NCBI GenBank assembly: GCA_958295695.1
Contig: OY282363.1
Location: 930,001 to 994,000, forward strand
Direction: 5' to 3'
Source of the DNA: an uncultured Alphaproteobacteria bacterium
GTDB taxonomy: Bacteria > Pseudomonadota > Alphaproteobacteria > SP197
Length of the DNA: 64,000 nucleotides
The position numbers and the translations under genes are program-made. Position 1 is the stretch's first letter; each line of letters begins with the position of its first letter. Of this stretch, positions 16,801-24,238 are shown piece after piece. The notes below the pieces were generated by a model, which did no database searches, was not told the origin of the DNA, and saw only the letters and a program-made list of their open reading frames with translations.

Positions 16801-18351
16801 CTTCATCGCCCGGCCTGCCTGCATCCGTCTGGTGGTGGCCCTCAGGACCTCGCTTTCCATGAGCGCATCGGCATACCACTTCGAGCGCAGGATGCTGTTT
16901 GCGAACGCCATGGTTCGCGGGAGTTCGCCCGGCTGCTCCAGGGCCTTGCCTTCGGTGACGCCGTTCACTGCAAGCGAAACGCCGAGCACACGCGTCATGT
17001 CGTTGGTGGTCGGGGTCTGCTTGCGCTTCGTCGAGGTGTCGAGGCCTTCGAGACGGCGCCGCAGGCCCGGCGTGACGCTCGCCTCGCTCACGCCGAGCAC
17101 GATCACCCGGTAGTCCGAGAGCATTCTGTGTTCCACGGCCTTGGCGAACGGAAGCCGGTGGAGCTCCGGGCCATAGACTCCGTAGTCGCCCATGTCGACG
17201 ACATCGATCCCCTGTTCGGCAAGCTTGCTCCTGGAACGTTCGGTGTAAAGCCGCGGGGTGGCGGTCATGTAGAGACGCTTGCGGGCATGCAGCCGCGCGT
17301 CGTCGTGAAATTCCTGGAAATCGACCTTCCGGGCACCGTTCGAACCGCGCTCCCCAAGAAGCGCTCCCGTCGTGCGATGAGCCTCGTCGGCGATGGCCAG
17401 ATCGAACGCCGGGGCGTCGTGAAACGCTTGAGCCTCGGTGATCCTTCCCAGCGAGTGGTACGTGCAGAACACGACGCGGGTCGGGCCGTCGCCGTCAAGT
17501 GAGCGGGCGATCTCGGCCGGGTCTGTCGAGACCGGACATTCAAGCTCGGATATCCGGATGTCCTCGTTCTCGTTGCGTCCCCCGGCGGTCGGATCGGAGC
17601 ACACGACAACGCACGACAGTTCACGCGTGGTCTGCCGCAGCCATTCGCGCCGCGCCTGCGAGACCAGTGCGATGGTCGGGGCCGCGAAGAGGATTCGCTG
17701 TCCGTCTTCGACAAGCTGTTCGGCGATGCGAAGGGCTGTGAAGGTCTTGCCCGTGCCGCACGCCATGATGAGGCGGCCCCGGTCGTGGTTGGCAAGTCCG
17801 GCGACCGCGTCCTCGATCGCTTCCGCCTGAAGGGGCCACGCCTCCTGAACGGGGCGCTTGGCGTCCTGCTCTTCGACTTGGACGTCCAGGTACTCGCGGA
17901 AGTCGATCTGCGTGACCTGGGGATGGGCGTTCTGGATTGCCCGCTCCGCATTCGGTCCCCACCGGCAAGTCGCCACGATCCACCGCAGGCGGAAGACCGG
18001 TTGTTGGGAGCCACCGAGAAACTTGTCGACCTCGCCCTTGCCGAGGGTATGCCTATCCTCGTAGCACTTGCACTGGATGGCGACCCACTCTCCCGAAGTC
18101 CTCCGCGCCACGAGATCGATCCCGATGTCGCGGCCGTCGAGTCCGGTCAACGCCTCGCGCTCGGGCCAGTCGGGCCAGCGCCAGATCCCGTCGATCTCGA
18201 ACTCGGGCTGCTGAAGCGCGATCCGCATGAACAGCTGCTCGAACCAACGCCCCTTCTCCGACTCGTCGCGGCTCTCGCCGCGGATGCGATCGAGGATGAC
18301 GCGTGCGCCCGGCCTGCCCGCGAGATCGAGGCTCATCTGTGCGCCTGTCAT
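13882..18351 (-). CDS. Single-chain restriction nuclease-helicase-adenine methyltransferase (type ISP-like)
   Basis: A 1,489-aa polypeptide. Domains in order: an Mrr-like nuclease (Asp79, QCK at 93-95); an SF2 helicase with ACGTGKT (197-203), DEAH (322-325), TATPRL and QAVGRVMRK (583-591); a helical coupler; a gamma-type N6-methyltransferase with DPACGTGT (899-906); and a C-terminal target-recognition region. Length and order match type ISP enzymes such as LlaGI/LlaBIII. Motif IV reads NAPF (1040-1043) instead of the usual NPPY/F, which could weaken methylation. An alternative start is ATG 18336. It heads an operon with a MORC-like ATPase and a C5 methylase, an addition that classical ISP enzymes do not need. 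Confidence 0.9.
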   Translation of the reverse strand: MTGAQMSLDLAGRPGARVILDRIRGESRDESEKGRWFEQLFMRIALQQPEFEIDGIWRWPDWPEREALTGLDGRDIGIDLVARRTSGEWVAIQCKCYEDRHTLGKGEVDKFLGGSQQPVFRLRWIVATCRWGPNAERAIQNAHPQVTQIDFREYLDVQVEEQDAKRPVQEAWPLQAEAIEDAVAGLANHDRGRLIMACGTGKTFTALRIAEQLVEDGQRILFAAPTIALVSQARREWLRQTTRELSCVVVCSDPTAGGRNENEDIRISELECPVSTDPAEIARSLDGDGPTRVVFCTYHSLGRITEAQAFHDAPAFDLAIADEAHRTTGALLGERGSNGARKVDFQEFHDDARLHARKRLYMTATPRLYTERSRSKLAEQGIDVVDMGDYGVYGPELHRLPFAKAVEHRMLSDYRVIVLGVSEASVTPGLRRRLEGLDTSTKRKQTPTTNDMTRVLGVSLAVNGVTEGKALEQPGELPRTMAFANSILRSKWYADALMESEVLRATTRRMQAGRAMKVVARHLDASASALQRNQELRALAHAGRDGECRVVCNVKLFTEGVDVPQLDAVAFLDPRDSQVDVVQAVGRVMRKAPGKRFGYIIIPVVVEPGRDVAAALERGTEGYRTVGRVLRALQAHDGRLAESPANFIKVYEQATPDAPGDSGGGTAHETESGQIQRELDLKEAEQGIYAHVAAASGLGKPGQLVADEIADTVRRASAVLQEEELEGSLAEALDLVPEDDGGAKGICTVAALMLCNACLLQRRLRDEPEMKTIVRLDKISGASNPREVLEIAWESILEKDYAPVFRPALVVLAALREGKAIDDAIRVVAECANRVADSLSDLGYDHAGPLYHRILGSAKSDGAFYTNNLSAIMLARLAFTQDLIDWSDPEAVAKLRIIDPACGTGTLLMAALQTIKARVAGSREMSAEDRNALHKRLVDDVLCGLDINRHGIQLAACNMTLGAPTVDYARMNLVTMPHGPQGDGPPKAGSLEILTAADDARDLRAMTAPRRSLETLDAAQVNESAEIRFPLRDLDAVIMNAPFTANENRSRKYGEAGRKAMQRHELGIQEHVRRRDSKAGKVVTANSIRTFFTPLADMLIRDAPGLLAMVIPTTACIGPSGVAERKFLAERFHIETVVTSHDPRRINFSENTAIHESLLICRRRTGTNACSDRPTRFVALRTMPSTSEEAIEAVEAIRTSDTDKWITVYEQPGTRIREGDWRPCQFLDPVLVSAAMQLEQEMGLVQLGDRYPLGPAGRRIRDAFSPVDDDDNSYRVFWGRSKDLRTTMEAVPEQSVTDRKETLAARYRNQAGHVLLAAKFRTDSGRLLAIFSNIPAVGSMWVPIQGQTTSLDEAKALCAWCNSTLGALGFLMRRGTMLTNPSFSQAELTTLRVPDFKATSAAVLAEAYERTKHLPVKPWKNGADDGMRERLDQAAAQTTGMDIETIRDWRTRISREPTVSNDHATKSCLQANISRVNGSDMSTELEHGC

Positions 18352-18556
18352 GACATGGCCCCCCGATGCGTCTCGAACCTGGAAGCGCCGAGCTTCACGC
18401 GGCTTCGGGCGGAGATGGTGCGTACTGCCATGCGACCGCGCCCAGACCGTTCTTCGCGACCAGCGTCAGCAGTTTCAGAGAAGCGCCCCGACGAATTAGG
18501 GCGACCTTGGATCGGTGCATCGATCCTGACGCGCGCGAAGGCTTCGGTCGTGTTGT

Positions 18557-18643
18557 TCATGCCGCCGCCCACGCCTCGACGGCCGGATCGGGAGACTCGC
18601 GTATCAGTTCGGACACGATGTTCGTGTCCAGAAGCACGATCAT
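18557..18643 (-). pseudogene. Truncated VapC-type PIN toxin
   Basis: From ATG 18643 the peptide is MIVLLDTNIVSELIRES and onward for 28 residues, then stops. It carries the first PIN Asp (LLDTN) and the conserved Glu, but the C-terminal acidic residues are gone. It follows the antitoxin at 18654-18896 by ten bases, the usual order for FitAB/VapBC. The truncation is adjacent to the start of the restriction operon, probably its insertion edge. Confidence 0.7.
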
Positions 18644-18653
18644 GGCCGCGGGC

Positions 18654-18896
18654 TCAATCGAAGGACGGCGGTTCGCGCGCGGGCTCGCGCGGTGGCAGCT
18701 CCAGGTCCACGCCGTTGGCCGGCCCGAAGTGTGAGCGGACGATGCTCGCGAGGTCTCGGGAACCCGGCTTGCGTCCGACGGCATCGCGCAGGATCAGCCG
18801 CGCCTCCTCTTCCATGGAGCGGTGGTGTTCGGCGGCGCGAACGCGCAGGCGCGTCTTCACGTCGTCGTCGAGGTTGCGGATCGTGATACTCGCCAT
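18654..18896 (-). CDS. FitA/VapB-like ribbon-helix-helix antitoxin (orphaned)
   Basis: An 80-aa protein from ATG 18896. MASITIRNLDDDVKTRLRVRA is the classic FitA-type RHH DNA-binding start (beta strand, then helix with RMEEEAR-like SMEEEARLIL). The C-terminal ~25 residues, rich in Pro and acidic residues, would wrap the PIN toxin. The cognate toxin downstream is reduced to 28 residues, so this antitoxin is an orphan. It may still repress its own promoter or protect against related toxins, which is inference. Confidence 0.85.
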   Translation of the reverse strand: MASITIRNLDDDVKTRLRVRAAEHHRSMEEEARLILRDAVGRKPGSRDLASIVRSHFGPANGVDLELPPREPAREPPSFD

Positions 18897-18927
18897 GGCC
18901 AGGCCCCCGTTCGTCCGGGAGCCCAAT

Positions 18928-19212
18928 CTACGCGATGCAATCCAGACGCGCGAGCGGACTAGCCGACCCGTAACGTCGGCACGGCGGCCGCTCGCCCGGT
19001 GATCCTTCCCGGCGAGCGGTACGCGCGGAACGCGGCGCGGTCCGGACCATCTTTCGCAAGCTGACGAACGACCCCGGCCCGGCGGCAGTGCCGGCCGCCG
19101 TCATGTTTCGCTCGTCCCTATCCGTATAGCCGTCGGCACCGCCGCCGTTAATCCGCGCCCCTGAATCGCCCCGCGCCCTCGAGAGGAAAGGTTCGGCCGT
19201 GAACGGGCGGCG
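18928..19212. repeat. Long inverted repeat, left copy
   Basis: This stretch reappears in reverse complement at about 61,650-61,930. A 58-residue open frame on the minus strand (MTAAGTAAGPGSFVSLRK...) and its counterpart on the plus strand at 61,749 differ at only about eight positions. Whether the frame is coding is unknown. Together with the duplicated zinc-ribbon gene this marks a shared, inverted module edge ~42.7 kb apart. Confidence 0.7.
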
Positions 19213-19276
19213 GGCGGCGCTTCGGAGGGAGCCAGTCCCGCCGTCCCCGTTCACCTGCCCGAAGGAGCACGGCACG

Positions 19277-19603
19277 ATGCAGACGGTCATCGCACCGCGC
19301 GGCGACGCGCGCACATTCCTCACCCACTTCACCGGCGGCGGCCTCGACGACGACCGCTACGCCGTCCAGCGGTTCCGCTCCCTGGCGAACGGCGACATCG
19401 TTCCCGTCCACGCCGACGGGACGAAGCCGAAGGGCCGGCGCAAGGCGCGGCCGACGACCGTATCGGTGAAGGCGGTCGCGAAGATGCGGCCGGCGCGCGA
19501 CGAGATCATCATCGCGACGGGGGTCAGGCTGCGCGGCTCGGGGGTCCAGCTCTGGGGCTGGCGCGCGATGGGGATATTCACGGACCGCCGCCAGCGCGGC
19601 TGA
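19277..19603 (+). CDS. Hypothetical protein, 108 aa
   Basis: I do not recognise a family. ATG 19277 is preceded by GAAGGAG at 19261-19267. The product starts MQTVIAPRGDARTFLTHFTGGG and has a basic middle (KPKGRRKARPTTVSVKAVAKM), consistent with nucleic-acid binding but not diagnostic. It ends TGA at 19601. It precedes the zinc-ribbon gene by ~90 bases in the same direction, so they may be co-transcribed. Much of this gene is missing from the inverted copy near 61.6 kb. Confidence 0.6.
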   Translation: MQTVIAPRGDARTFLTHFTGGGLDDDRYAVQRFRSLANGDIVPVHADGTKPKGRRKARPTTVSVKAVAKMRPARDEIIIATGVRLRGSGVQLWGWRAMGIFTDRRQRG

Positions 19604-19691
19604 CCGGCGCGCTCTTGCGGACGTCCCGCCGGCCCGTCGCCGGCCGGGCGTCCGCCGTCCGGATTCCCGATCCCGACAGGAGGACGCCAGG

Positions 19692-20711
19692 ATGGCCTGT
19701 CGAGACCCCGATGTAGGGCGGGCGCGCGACCGCGAGCGGTTCCGGCGGCGCATCGCCGAACGCCGCGCCGCCGGGCTGTGCCCGCGTTGCGGGCAACGGC
19801 CGCCCGCGCTGGATCGCAGCGTATGCGAGGCATGTGCCGAGAAAAGGCGGACTTCGGAACGCGCCCGCGACGCCAGGCTCCGCGCCGCCGGCAAGCCGCG
19901 CAGAGACCCGGAGAAGGCCCGCGCGTCCGAGCGCCGGCGCTACCGGCGGAAGCTCGCCGAGCGTCTGGCCCAGGGCCTTTGTCCATGTTGCGGCAAGGCG
20001 CCGTCCGCCCCGGAGCGCGCCGTCTGCGAGGGCTGCGGCAAGAAGCGGCGTGAGGCCGAACGCACCCGCTATGCGGCGGGCAAGGCGGCCGGCAAGCCGT
20101 ACGGCGGCAGAGACCCGGACGCCAGGCGCCGCGGCGCCCGCGCGAGGAGCGGCAAGCGCGAGCAGGCGCGCCGCGATGCCGGTCTGTGTACGAGGTGCGG
20201 GCGCCGGCCGCCCGTCGAGGGCGGCACGGCCTGCGCGCCCTGCCGGGAGGCGCGGCGGGCGGCCGAGCGCGGGCTCTACGCCGCCCGCCGGTCCGAGGGC
20301 CTCTGCGGCCGGTGCGGGCAGCCGGCCTTCGCGGGCGAATCGCGCTGCGTCCCCTGCGCCGCGCTCGAAGCCGAACGCGGCTCGCCCGAACGCAAGAACG
20401 CCGCGGCCCGCCGGCGCTACGCCGAGCGCCGGGCCAGGGGCATCTGCACCGACTGCGGAGGCGCTTCGCAAGGGGCCGCGAGGTGCCGGCCCTGCGCCGA
20501 CCGTTCGTACGAACGCTCCGGTCACTTCCGTGGCATCCCGGTGTGGGACCCCAGCTACACCGTGATCGAACTCGTGACGGGCCGGGAGCACGGCCCGTTC
20601 GACTGCGAGGCCGATGTCGCCCTCTGTCTCGCGTTCGCCAGGCTGTCGAGGGATCAGGTCGAGATCGTGGCCGACGCGCCCATCACGGCCTCGTTCACGG
20701 GCTGGGCCTGA
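19692..20711 (+). CDS. Five-fold zinc-ribbon repeat protein
   Basis: A 339-aa, Arg/Ala-rich protein from ATG 19692 behind GGAGG. It carries five Cys4 zinc-ribbon-like units: CPRCG...CEAC, CPCCG...CEGC, CTRCG...CAPC, CGRCG...CVPC and CTDCG...CRPC. They are separated by basic helices (RRRYRRKLAERLAQG type). The C-terminal ~70 residues are different (VWDPSYTVIELVTGREHGPFDCEADVALCLAFARLS) and may be a separate domain. The alternation of zinc knuckles and basic helices suggests a nucleic-acid binder. A deleted, inverted copy lies at 61,440-61,640. No known family could be assigned. Confidence 0.8.
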   Translation: MACRDPDVGRARDRERFRRRIAERRAAGLCPRCGQRPPALDRSVCEACAEKRRTSERARDARLRAAGKPRRDPEKARASERRRYRRKLAERLAQGLCPCCGKAPSAPERAVCEGCGKKRREAERTRYAAGKAAGKPYGGRDPDARRRGARARSGKREQARRDAGLCTRCGRRPPVEGGTACAPCREARRAAERGLYAARRSEGLCGRCGQPAFAGESRCVPCAALEAERGSPERKNAAARRRYAERRARGICTDCGGASQGAARCRPCADRSYERSGHFRGIPVWDPSYTVIELVTGREHGPFDCEADVALCLAFARLSRDQVEIVADAPITASFTGWA

Positions 20712-20838
20712 GCGGTCCCCCTCGGCGACGGGGCCGCCATCTGGAGGAAGAGGAAAGCGGGTGTCGGGCGAGCGCCCGATGGAGGAGAGGGAGAAGGTCT
20801 CCCTCGTCCCGGGCGTGGCACAGCCAAGGAGACCCGGC

Positions 20839-21015
20839 ATGTTCGATCTCTACTCCGATTACGACCCCATCACCCCGTCCGGCGGCCGGTTGCTCGCCGA
20901 GATCGGCCTCGACACTCGCGCCGTCCGCGACGCGCTGGCCGACGACCGCGCCCGCCACTGCCCCGACCGCGAGGTCCCGGCGCACGGGAGTTGGAGGGAA
21001 GCGAGGGAAGGGTGA
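20839..21015 (+). CDS. Small hypothetical protein, 58 aa
   Basis: ATG 20839 lies eight bases after AAGGAGA. The product begins MFDLYSDYDPITPSGGRLLAEIGLDTRAVRDALAD, followed by a basic, less ordered tail. It sits between the zinc-ribbon gene and ssb in module copy B. No family is recognised. The good ribosome-binding site and an N-terminus with a non-random composition support translation; the tail may be partly degenerate. Confidence 0.5.
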   Translation: MFDLYSDYDPITPSGGRLLAEIGLDTRAVRDALADDRARHCPDREVPAHGSWREAREG

Positions 21016-21094
21016 ACGGCAAGGGACCGGAGAGAGATCGCGGTCCCGTCGTTCGCCAACCAACGTCATCATCGAGAGCACGAAGGAGAACACC

Positions 21095-21550
21095 ATGAGC
21101 TTCGGATTGAACCGCGCGGAAGTGATCGGCCGCCTCGGCGCCGACGTCACCGTCAACCATCTCGTCTCGGGGGGCCGCGTGGCCAACCTGAGCATCGCCA
21201 CCGACGAGAGCTACGTCGACAAGAACTCCGGCGAGCGGGTCGACCGCACCGAGTGGCACCGCGCGGTCACCTTCCAGCCCGGCCTGGTCGACATGCTGAC
21301 CAGGAACGCCAGGAAGGGCCGGCTGGTCTATGTCGCGGGCAGGATGCAGACCCGGCGCTGGCGCAGGGACGGCGAGGACAGCGACCGGTTCTCGACCGAG
21401 ATCCTGCTCGTCCCCGGTTCCCGGATCCAGTTCCTCGATCGCGCCAACGGCAACGGCGCGGCGGATGCCCAGGCGCCGGTGGACGGTTCGGCGATACCGG
21501 CCGGCGACGCCCCGGCACAGGCGGACGACATGGACCAAATCCCGTTCTGA
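21095..21550 (+). CDS. ssb: Single-stranded DNA-binding protein (copy B, full length)
   Basis: A 151-aa SSB with a complete OB fold starting MSFGLNRAEVIGRLGADVTV, ATG 21095, GAAGGAG upstream. Conserved parts include GGRVANLSIATDE, RTEWHR and KGRLVYVAGRMQTRRW. The flexible C-terminal linker ends in DDMDQIPF, the acidic tip that recruits replication and repair partners. It binds ssDNA as a tetramer. Plasmid-type SSBs help establishment after conjugative entry. The 5'-truncated paralogue is at 5196-5612, and both are followed by strong terminators. Confidence 0.95.
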   Translation: MSFGLNRAEVIGRLGADVTVNHLVSGGRVANLSIATDESYVDKNSGERVDRTEWHRAVTFQPGLVDMLTRNARKGRLVYVAGRMQTRRWRRDGEDSDRFSTEILLVPGSRIQFLDRANGNGAADAQAPVDGSAIPAGDAPAQADDMDQIPF

Positions 21551-21579
21551 TCCGCTTCCACTTTCTCCCTCCCGTCTCG

Positions 21580-21614
21580 GGGACCGGTGCTTCGGCGCCG
21601 GTCCCTTTCATTTT
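21580..21614 (+). terminator. Rho-independent terminator after ssb copy B
   Basis: An 11-bp stem (21580-21590 with 21595-21605, one G-T pair) with a TTCG tetraloop is followed by TTTCATTTT, 29 bases after the ssb stop. Confidence 0.85.
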
Positions 21615-21766
21615 GCAGCCGGTTCCGAGGCTGCTCCCGCCGCGCGTTCGGTGGTCTCCGCACCGAACGCGCGGGAGGCGGAGCGAAGCTCGCCGCGGGG
21701 CGAACCGCGCGGCGGGAGAGAAGTCCTACCCCGCCGCCAGCGTATCCAGACGACATGGAGGATGGC

Positions 21767-21991
21767 ATGACCGACATCACCTTCAAACGCATCGCCGAGG
21801 ACGAGGCGCGCATCCTCGCGGACGGCGAGTGCGTCGGCGATCTTTACCGCCACCCCGATATCCTCGTTCCCGGCGCCGTGGTCTACATCGCCCACCTGAG
21901 CGAGGACTGGCGTGGCCCGGTCAGGATCCATGACCGCTCGCGTATCCGCGCCGTCGTCGAGCGGATGGTCGACACCCACCCGTTGTGGTGA
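21767..21991 (+). CDS. Conserved 74-aa protein (copy B)
   Basis: ATG 21767 follows GGAGGA. The product begins MTDITFKRIAEDEARILADG and is collinear with the 74-aa protein at 6084-6308. They share DLYRHPDILVPGA/DIYRQPDCLVPGA, LSEDWRGPVRIHDR and THPL near the end. A fixed place between ssb and the structured leader in both modules indicates a functional unit. No recognised domain is visible; composition suggests a compact soluble beta-rich protein. Confidence 0.8.
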   Translation: MTDITFKRIAEDEARILADGECVGDLYRHPDILVPGAVVYIAHLSEDWRGPVRIHDRSRIRAVVERMVDTHPLW

Positions 21992-22118
21992 CAGCCAAGA
22001 CCGCGGCGCGGTTCGGCGGACGGCACCGCCCGTCACTCATCCCGGACGCCGTGCGGGCGGAACCGCCGATGGGGGCCGTGCAGGTGGAGAGAAATACGCT
22101 CTCCGCTGTGACGGCCCA

Positions 22119-22347
22119 TTGTGCCACGCTTGCTCAGTCCGCCAACCCGCTTCGCGGGTCCTCCACTCCGCTACGCTCCGTTCCGGCCGGGACTCGCAAG
22201 GCAACGGCGCTGTGCGCCTAAACCCGCCGCGGCGCGCGACCGTGGCTCCGCGCTCGCTACGCTCGCTTGTGCGCCCGCACCACTCGCGCACCGCGGCGGG
22301 TTATGCCTTGCGGCCCCGGTGGCTCCCCTGCGCGAGCGTGTCCCAAC
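22119..22347 (+). ncRNA. DUF2493-associated structured leader (copy B)
   Basis: Helices correspond one to one with copy A. They are a closing helix 22125-22130 with 22335-22340, a hairpin 22145-22150 with 22154-22159, an outer helix 22195-22203 with 22304-22312 (perfect), and a central helix 22221-22232 with 22291-22302, continued by 22234-22239 with 22284-22289 after one mismatch. The loop 22240-22283 is again exactly 44 nt and differs from copy A at one base. The central-stem sequences are unrelated between the copies, yet each pairs with itself. The DUF2493 start lies 62 bases downstream. Confidence 0.6.
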
Positions 22348-22408
22348 GAACCGTCACAGCGGGACGCAACGACCCGCACGGTTCAACGCAGCTCAGGGGA
22401 GCAACATC

Positions 22409-23329
22409 ATGACCTTCGATACCGACACCCTCGAAACCCACTCCGTCACCGCCACGGTCTGCGAGAACGCGGCGCTCTTCGGCGCGACGCCAGAACCCGG
22501 CGAGCACGATCCCAGGGACATCTGGGACCGCGACGACGCCATCGCCGCCATGAGCGAGGCGTTCCGCATCATCGCCGAGGGCGTCACGCCCGACGGCTTC
22601 CAGCTCGCAGACGAGCGCGAGAGCCTCCTCTGGGGCTTCGTCAACACGCTGCACGCTCAGGTCCAGCGCCTCGACCGCGCCGTCGACAGGCTCACGCCCG
22701 AGATGCGCGACCTCGAACGCGCCCAGGACGGCACCGAGATCAACGCCCGCGAACTGGAACTGGTCACCGACCGCGCCCGCAACCTCGGCGACCGCCGCGA
22801 CGCCTTCGAGAAACTGCGCGACACCGCCGCCGACGCCTACCGCGCCGAGACCGGTGAACAGTGGCGCCCGAGGCACGGCAGCCACACCAGCCGGACCGGA
22901 CACCTCACCTCCGCCGCCATCGACGCCCGCGACTTCATCCGCGCCCGCAAGGACCGCGAGACCCGCGTGCACCTGCCCGAGGGAACCCTCGTCGCCGTCG
23001 CCGGCGGCAAGACCGTCACCGACCCCGGCGCGGTGTTCACTCGCCTCGACAAGGTCCGCGCCAAGTACGCCGACATGATCCTCGTCCACGGCGGCGGTCC
23101 CGGCGTCGAGAAGATCGCCGCGCAATGGGCCGAGCGGAACGGCGTCCACCAAGTGGTGTGCAAGCCCGACTGGGACCGCCACGGACGGGCCGCGCCCTTC
23201 CGCCGCAACGACGACCTGCTCAACCTCCTGCCCAAGGGCCTCATCGCCTTCCCCGGCAACGGCATCACCGGGAACCTGATCGACAAGGCCACGAAGCTCG
23301 GCATCCCCGTCCAGCGCGTCGCGGCCTGA
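22409..23329 (+). CDS. DUF2493 (SLOG-like, YspA/cpYpsA-related) protein, copy B
   Basis: A 306-aa paralogue of the 6719-7717 product. It is shorter at the N-terminus but near-identical over LLWGFVNTLHAQVQRLDRAVDRLTPEM, the SAAIDARDFIRARKDRETR region and the C-terminal domain (LVAVAGGK, ILVHGGGPGVEKIA, CKPDWDRHGRAAPFRRND). ATG 22409 has GGGGAG upstream. The fold suggests binding of a nucleotide or sugar-nucleotide-like ligand. Its placement after ssb and the structured leader is conserved. A terminator follows at 23344. Confidence 0.88.
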   Translation: MTFDTDTLETHSVTATVCENAALFGATPEPGEHDPRDIWDRDDAIAAMSEAFRIIAEGVTPDGFQLADERESLLWGFVNTLHAQVQRLDRAVDRLTPEMRDLERAQDGTEINARELELVTDRARNLGDRRDAFEKLRDTAADAYRAETGEQWRPRHGSHTSRTGHLTSAAIDARDFIRARKDRETRVHLPEGTLVAVAGGKTVTDPGAVFTRLDKVRAKYADMILVHGGGPGVEKIAAQWAERNGVHQVVCKPDWDRHGRAAPFRRNDDLLNLLPKGLIAFPGNGITGNLIDKATKLGIPVQRVAA

Positions 23330-23343
23330 GCCGCGGCGCCATC

Positions 23344-23385
23344 GCGGGCCGTGCCGATCCGTCGGCGCGGCCCGCTCATCTTCCC
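23344..23385 (+). terminator. Terminator after DUF2493 copy B
   Basis: A 14-bp stem (23344-23357 with 23362-23375, one G-T pair) with a 4-nt loop is followed by TCATCTTCC. The sequence differs from the copy A terminator but its position is equivalent. Confidence 0.65.
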
Positions 23386-23451
23386 CGTCACGATCCGGTG
23401 CGGCGGCGCGGGCAACGCCGCGCCGGCAACCCCTCACGGCCCGCCGCGTGG

Positions 23452-23838
23452 ATGCTCTCGCCGGCGCTTCGCGCCGTGCTCGCCGCGGCCATCGCCTCGC
23501 TCGCCGCCATTGCACCGCTCACGTCGCCGGCGCCGGCTTCGCCGCGCACCGGCATCCGCACGGCCGTCCGCGGTCGTGGCGACACGACCGCCGGCTCCCG
23601 TGCGGGCGCGACCGTCGCCGCGTCCGGCAGCGTGCTTCGCACGACTGCCCGCGGCTCCGTCCACGCCACCGTTCGCCGTCGCGCGGCTGACGCCGCGGTA
23701 ACGTGTGCGCCTTCCTCTCCCGCGCTCGCGGTAACGAGTGAATGGAGAACTATCGCCTTGAACACCGGCGCTTGCACCGCCCGTCCCTGCGTTGCGGGAA
23801 CATGTGTGCGGCGCCTGACTGCTCGGAGGAACATGTGA
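23452..23838 (+). CDS. Possible small exported protein, 128 aa
   Basis: From ATG 23452 the product begins MLSPALRAVLAAAIASLAAI, followed by APLTSPAPASP, a plausible signal peptide with an Ala-x-Ala-like cleavage region. The mature part is Arg/Thr/Ala-rich without a recognised fold and ends with several Cys (TGACTARPCVAGTCV). The opposite strand is also open here, as expected in GC-rich DNA, so coding status is uncertain. It overlaps no other strong candidate. Confidence 0.35.
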   Translation: MLSPALRAVLAAAIASLAAIAPLTSPAPASPRTGIRTAVRGRGDTTAGSRAGATVAASGSVLRTTARGSVHATVRRRAADAAVTCAPSSPALAVTSEWRTIALNTGACTARPCVAGTCVRRLTARRNM

Positions 23839-23848
23839 GGAAGCACTC

Positions 23849-24238
23849 ATGCGCCAAGGTAACGAACCGACCCGCGACCGCCTCCGGTGCGCGATGTGTG
23901 AAGAATGCCGCGGCCCGCTTGCACCGCGCGCCGCACTTTGTTACCTCTGTCGTCGGGACGACGACGCGGAACGCGCTCGGAGATCGCGGATCGGTCGTCT
24001 CGCTCAAGCGCCGCGATGGCTCCAAACCCTTGCGGCGACGGCCTCCCGGGCCCGACGCGGTGTGTACGGCACGAACGCCTGTAGGACTCCAGTGGGAGCT
24101 TCTACCCTCACACCCGACGCAGCACGCTGCAAGGTGTTGAAAAGGCTGCGAAAACGTACGCTTGACCGCGCTCCGTCACGAGCGATCGCAGCCCCGCGCG
24201 CGCCTGTCATGCCGGGGAAAGTGCACCCGGATCGGTAG
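23849..24238 (+). CDS. Possible small zinc-knuckle protein, 129 aa
   Basis: ATG 23849 is preceded by GAGGAA. Residues 14-34 hold CAMCEECRGPLAPRAALCYLC, a CxxC...CxxC arrangement like the zinc ribbons of the 19692-20711 protein. The next ~20 residues are a charged helix (RRDDDAERARRSRIG). The C-terminal half has biased, less convincing composition and may be read-through. Function is unknown; the zinc motif is the only firm feature. Confidence 0.4.
   Translation: MRQGNEPTRDRLRCAMCEECRGPLAPRAALCYLCRRDDDAERARRSRIGRLAQAPRWLQTLAATASRARRGVYGTNACRTPVGASTLTPDAARCKVLKRLRKRTLDRAPSRAIAAPRAPVMPGKVHPDR

Noticed and set aside
13882..18351. Class 1 DISARM or BREX methylase locus for the 10.7-18.3 kb operon
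   Set aside because: No DrmA/B/C or Brx/Pgl proteins are visible; the nuclease, helicase and methylase lie in one chain as in type ISP enzymes.
18348..18572. A 74-codon minus-strand frame directly upstream of the ISP-like gene
   Set aside because: It has no ribosome-binding site or family resemblance and lies where the operon promoter is expected; it is probably leader sequence plus a toxin remnant.
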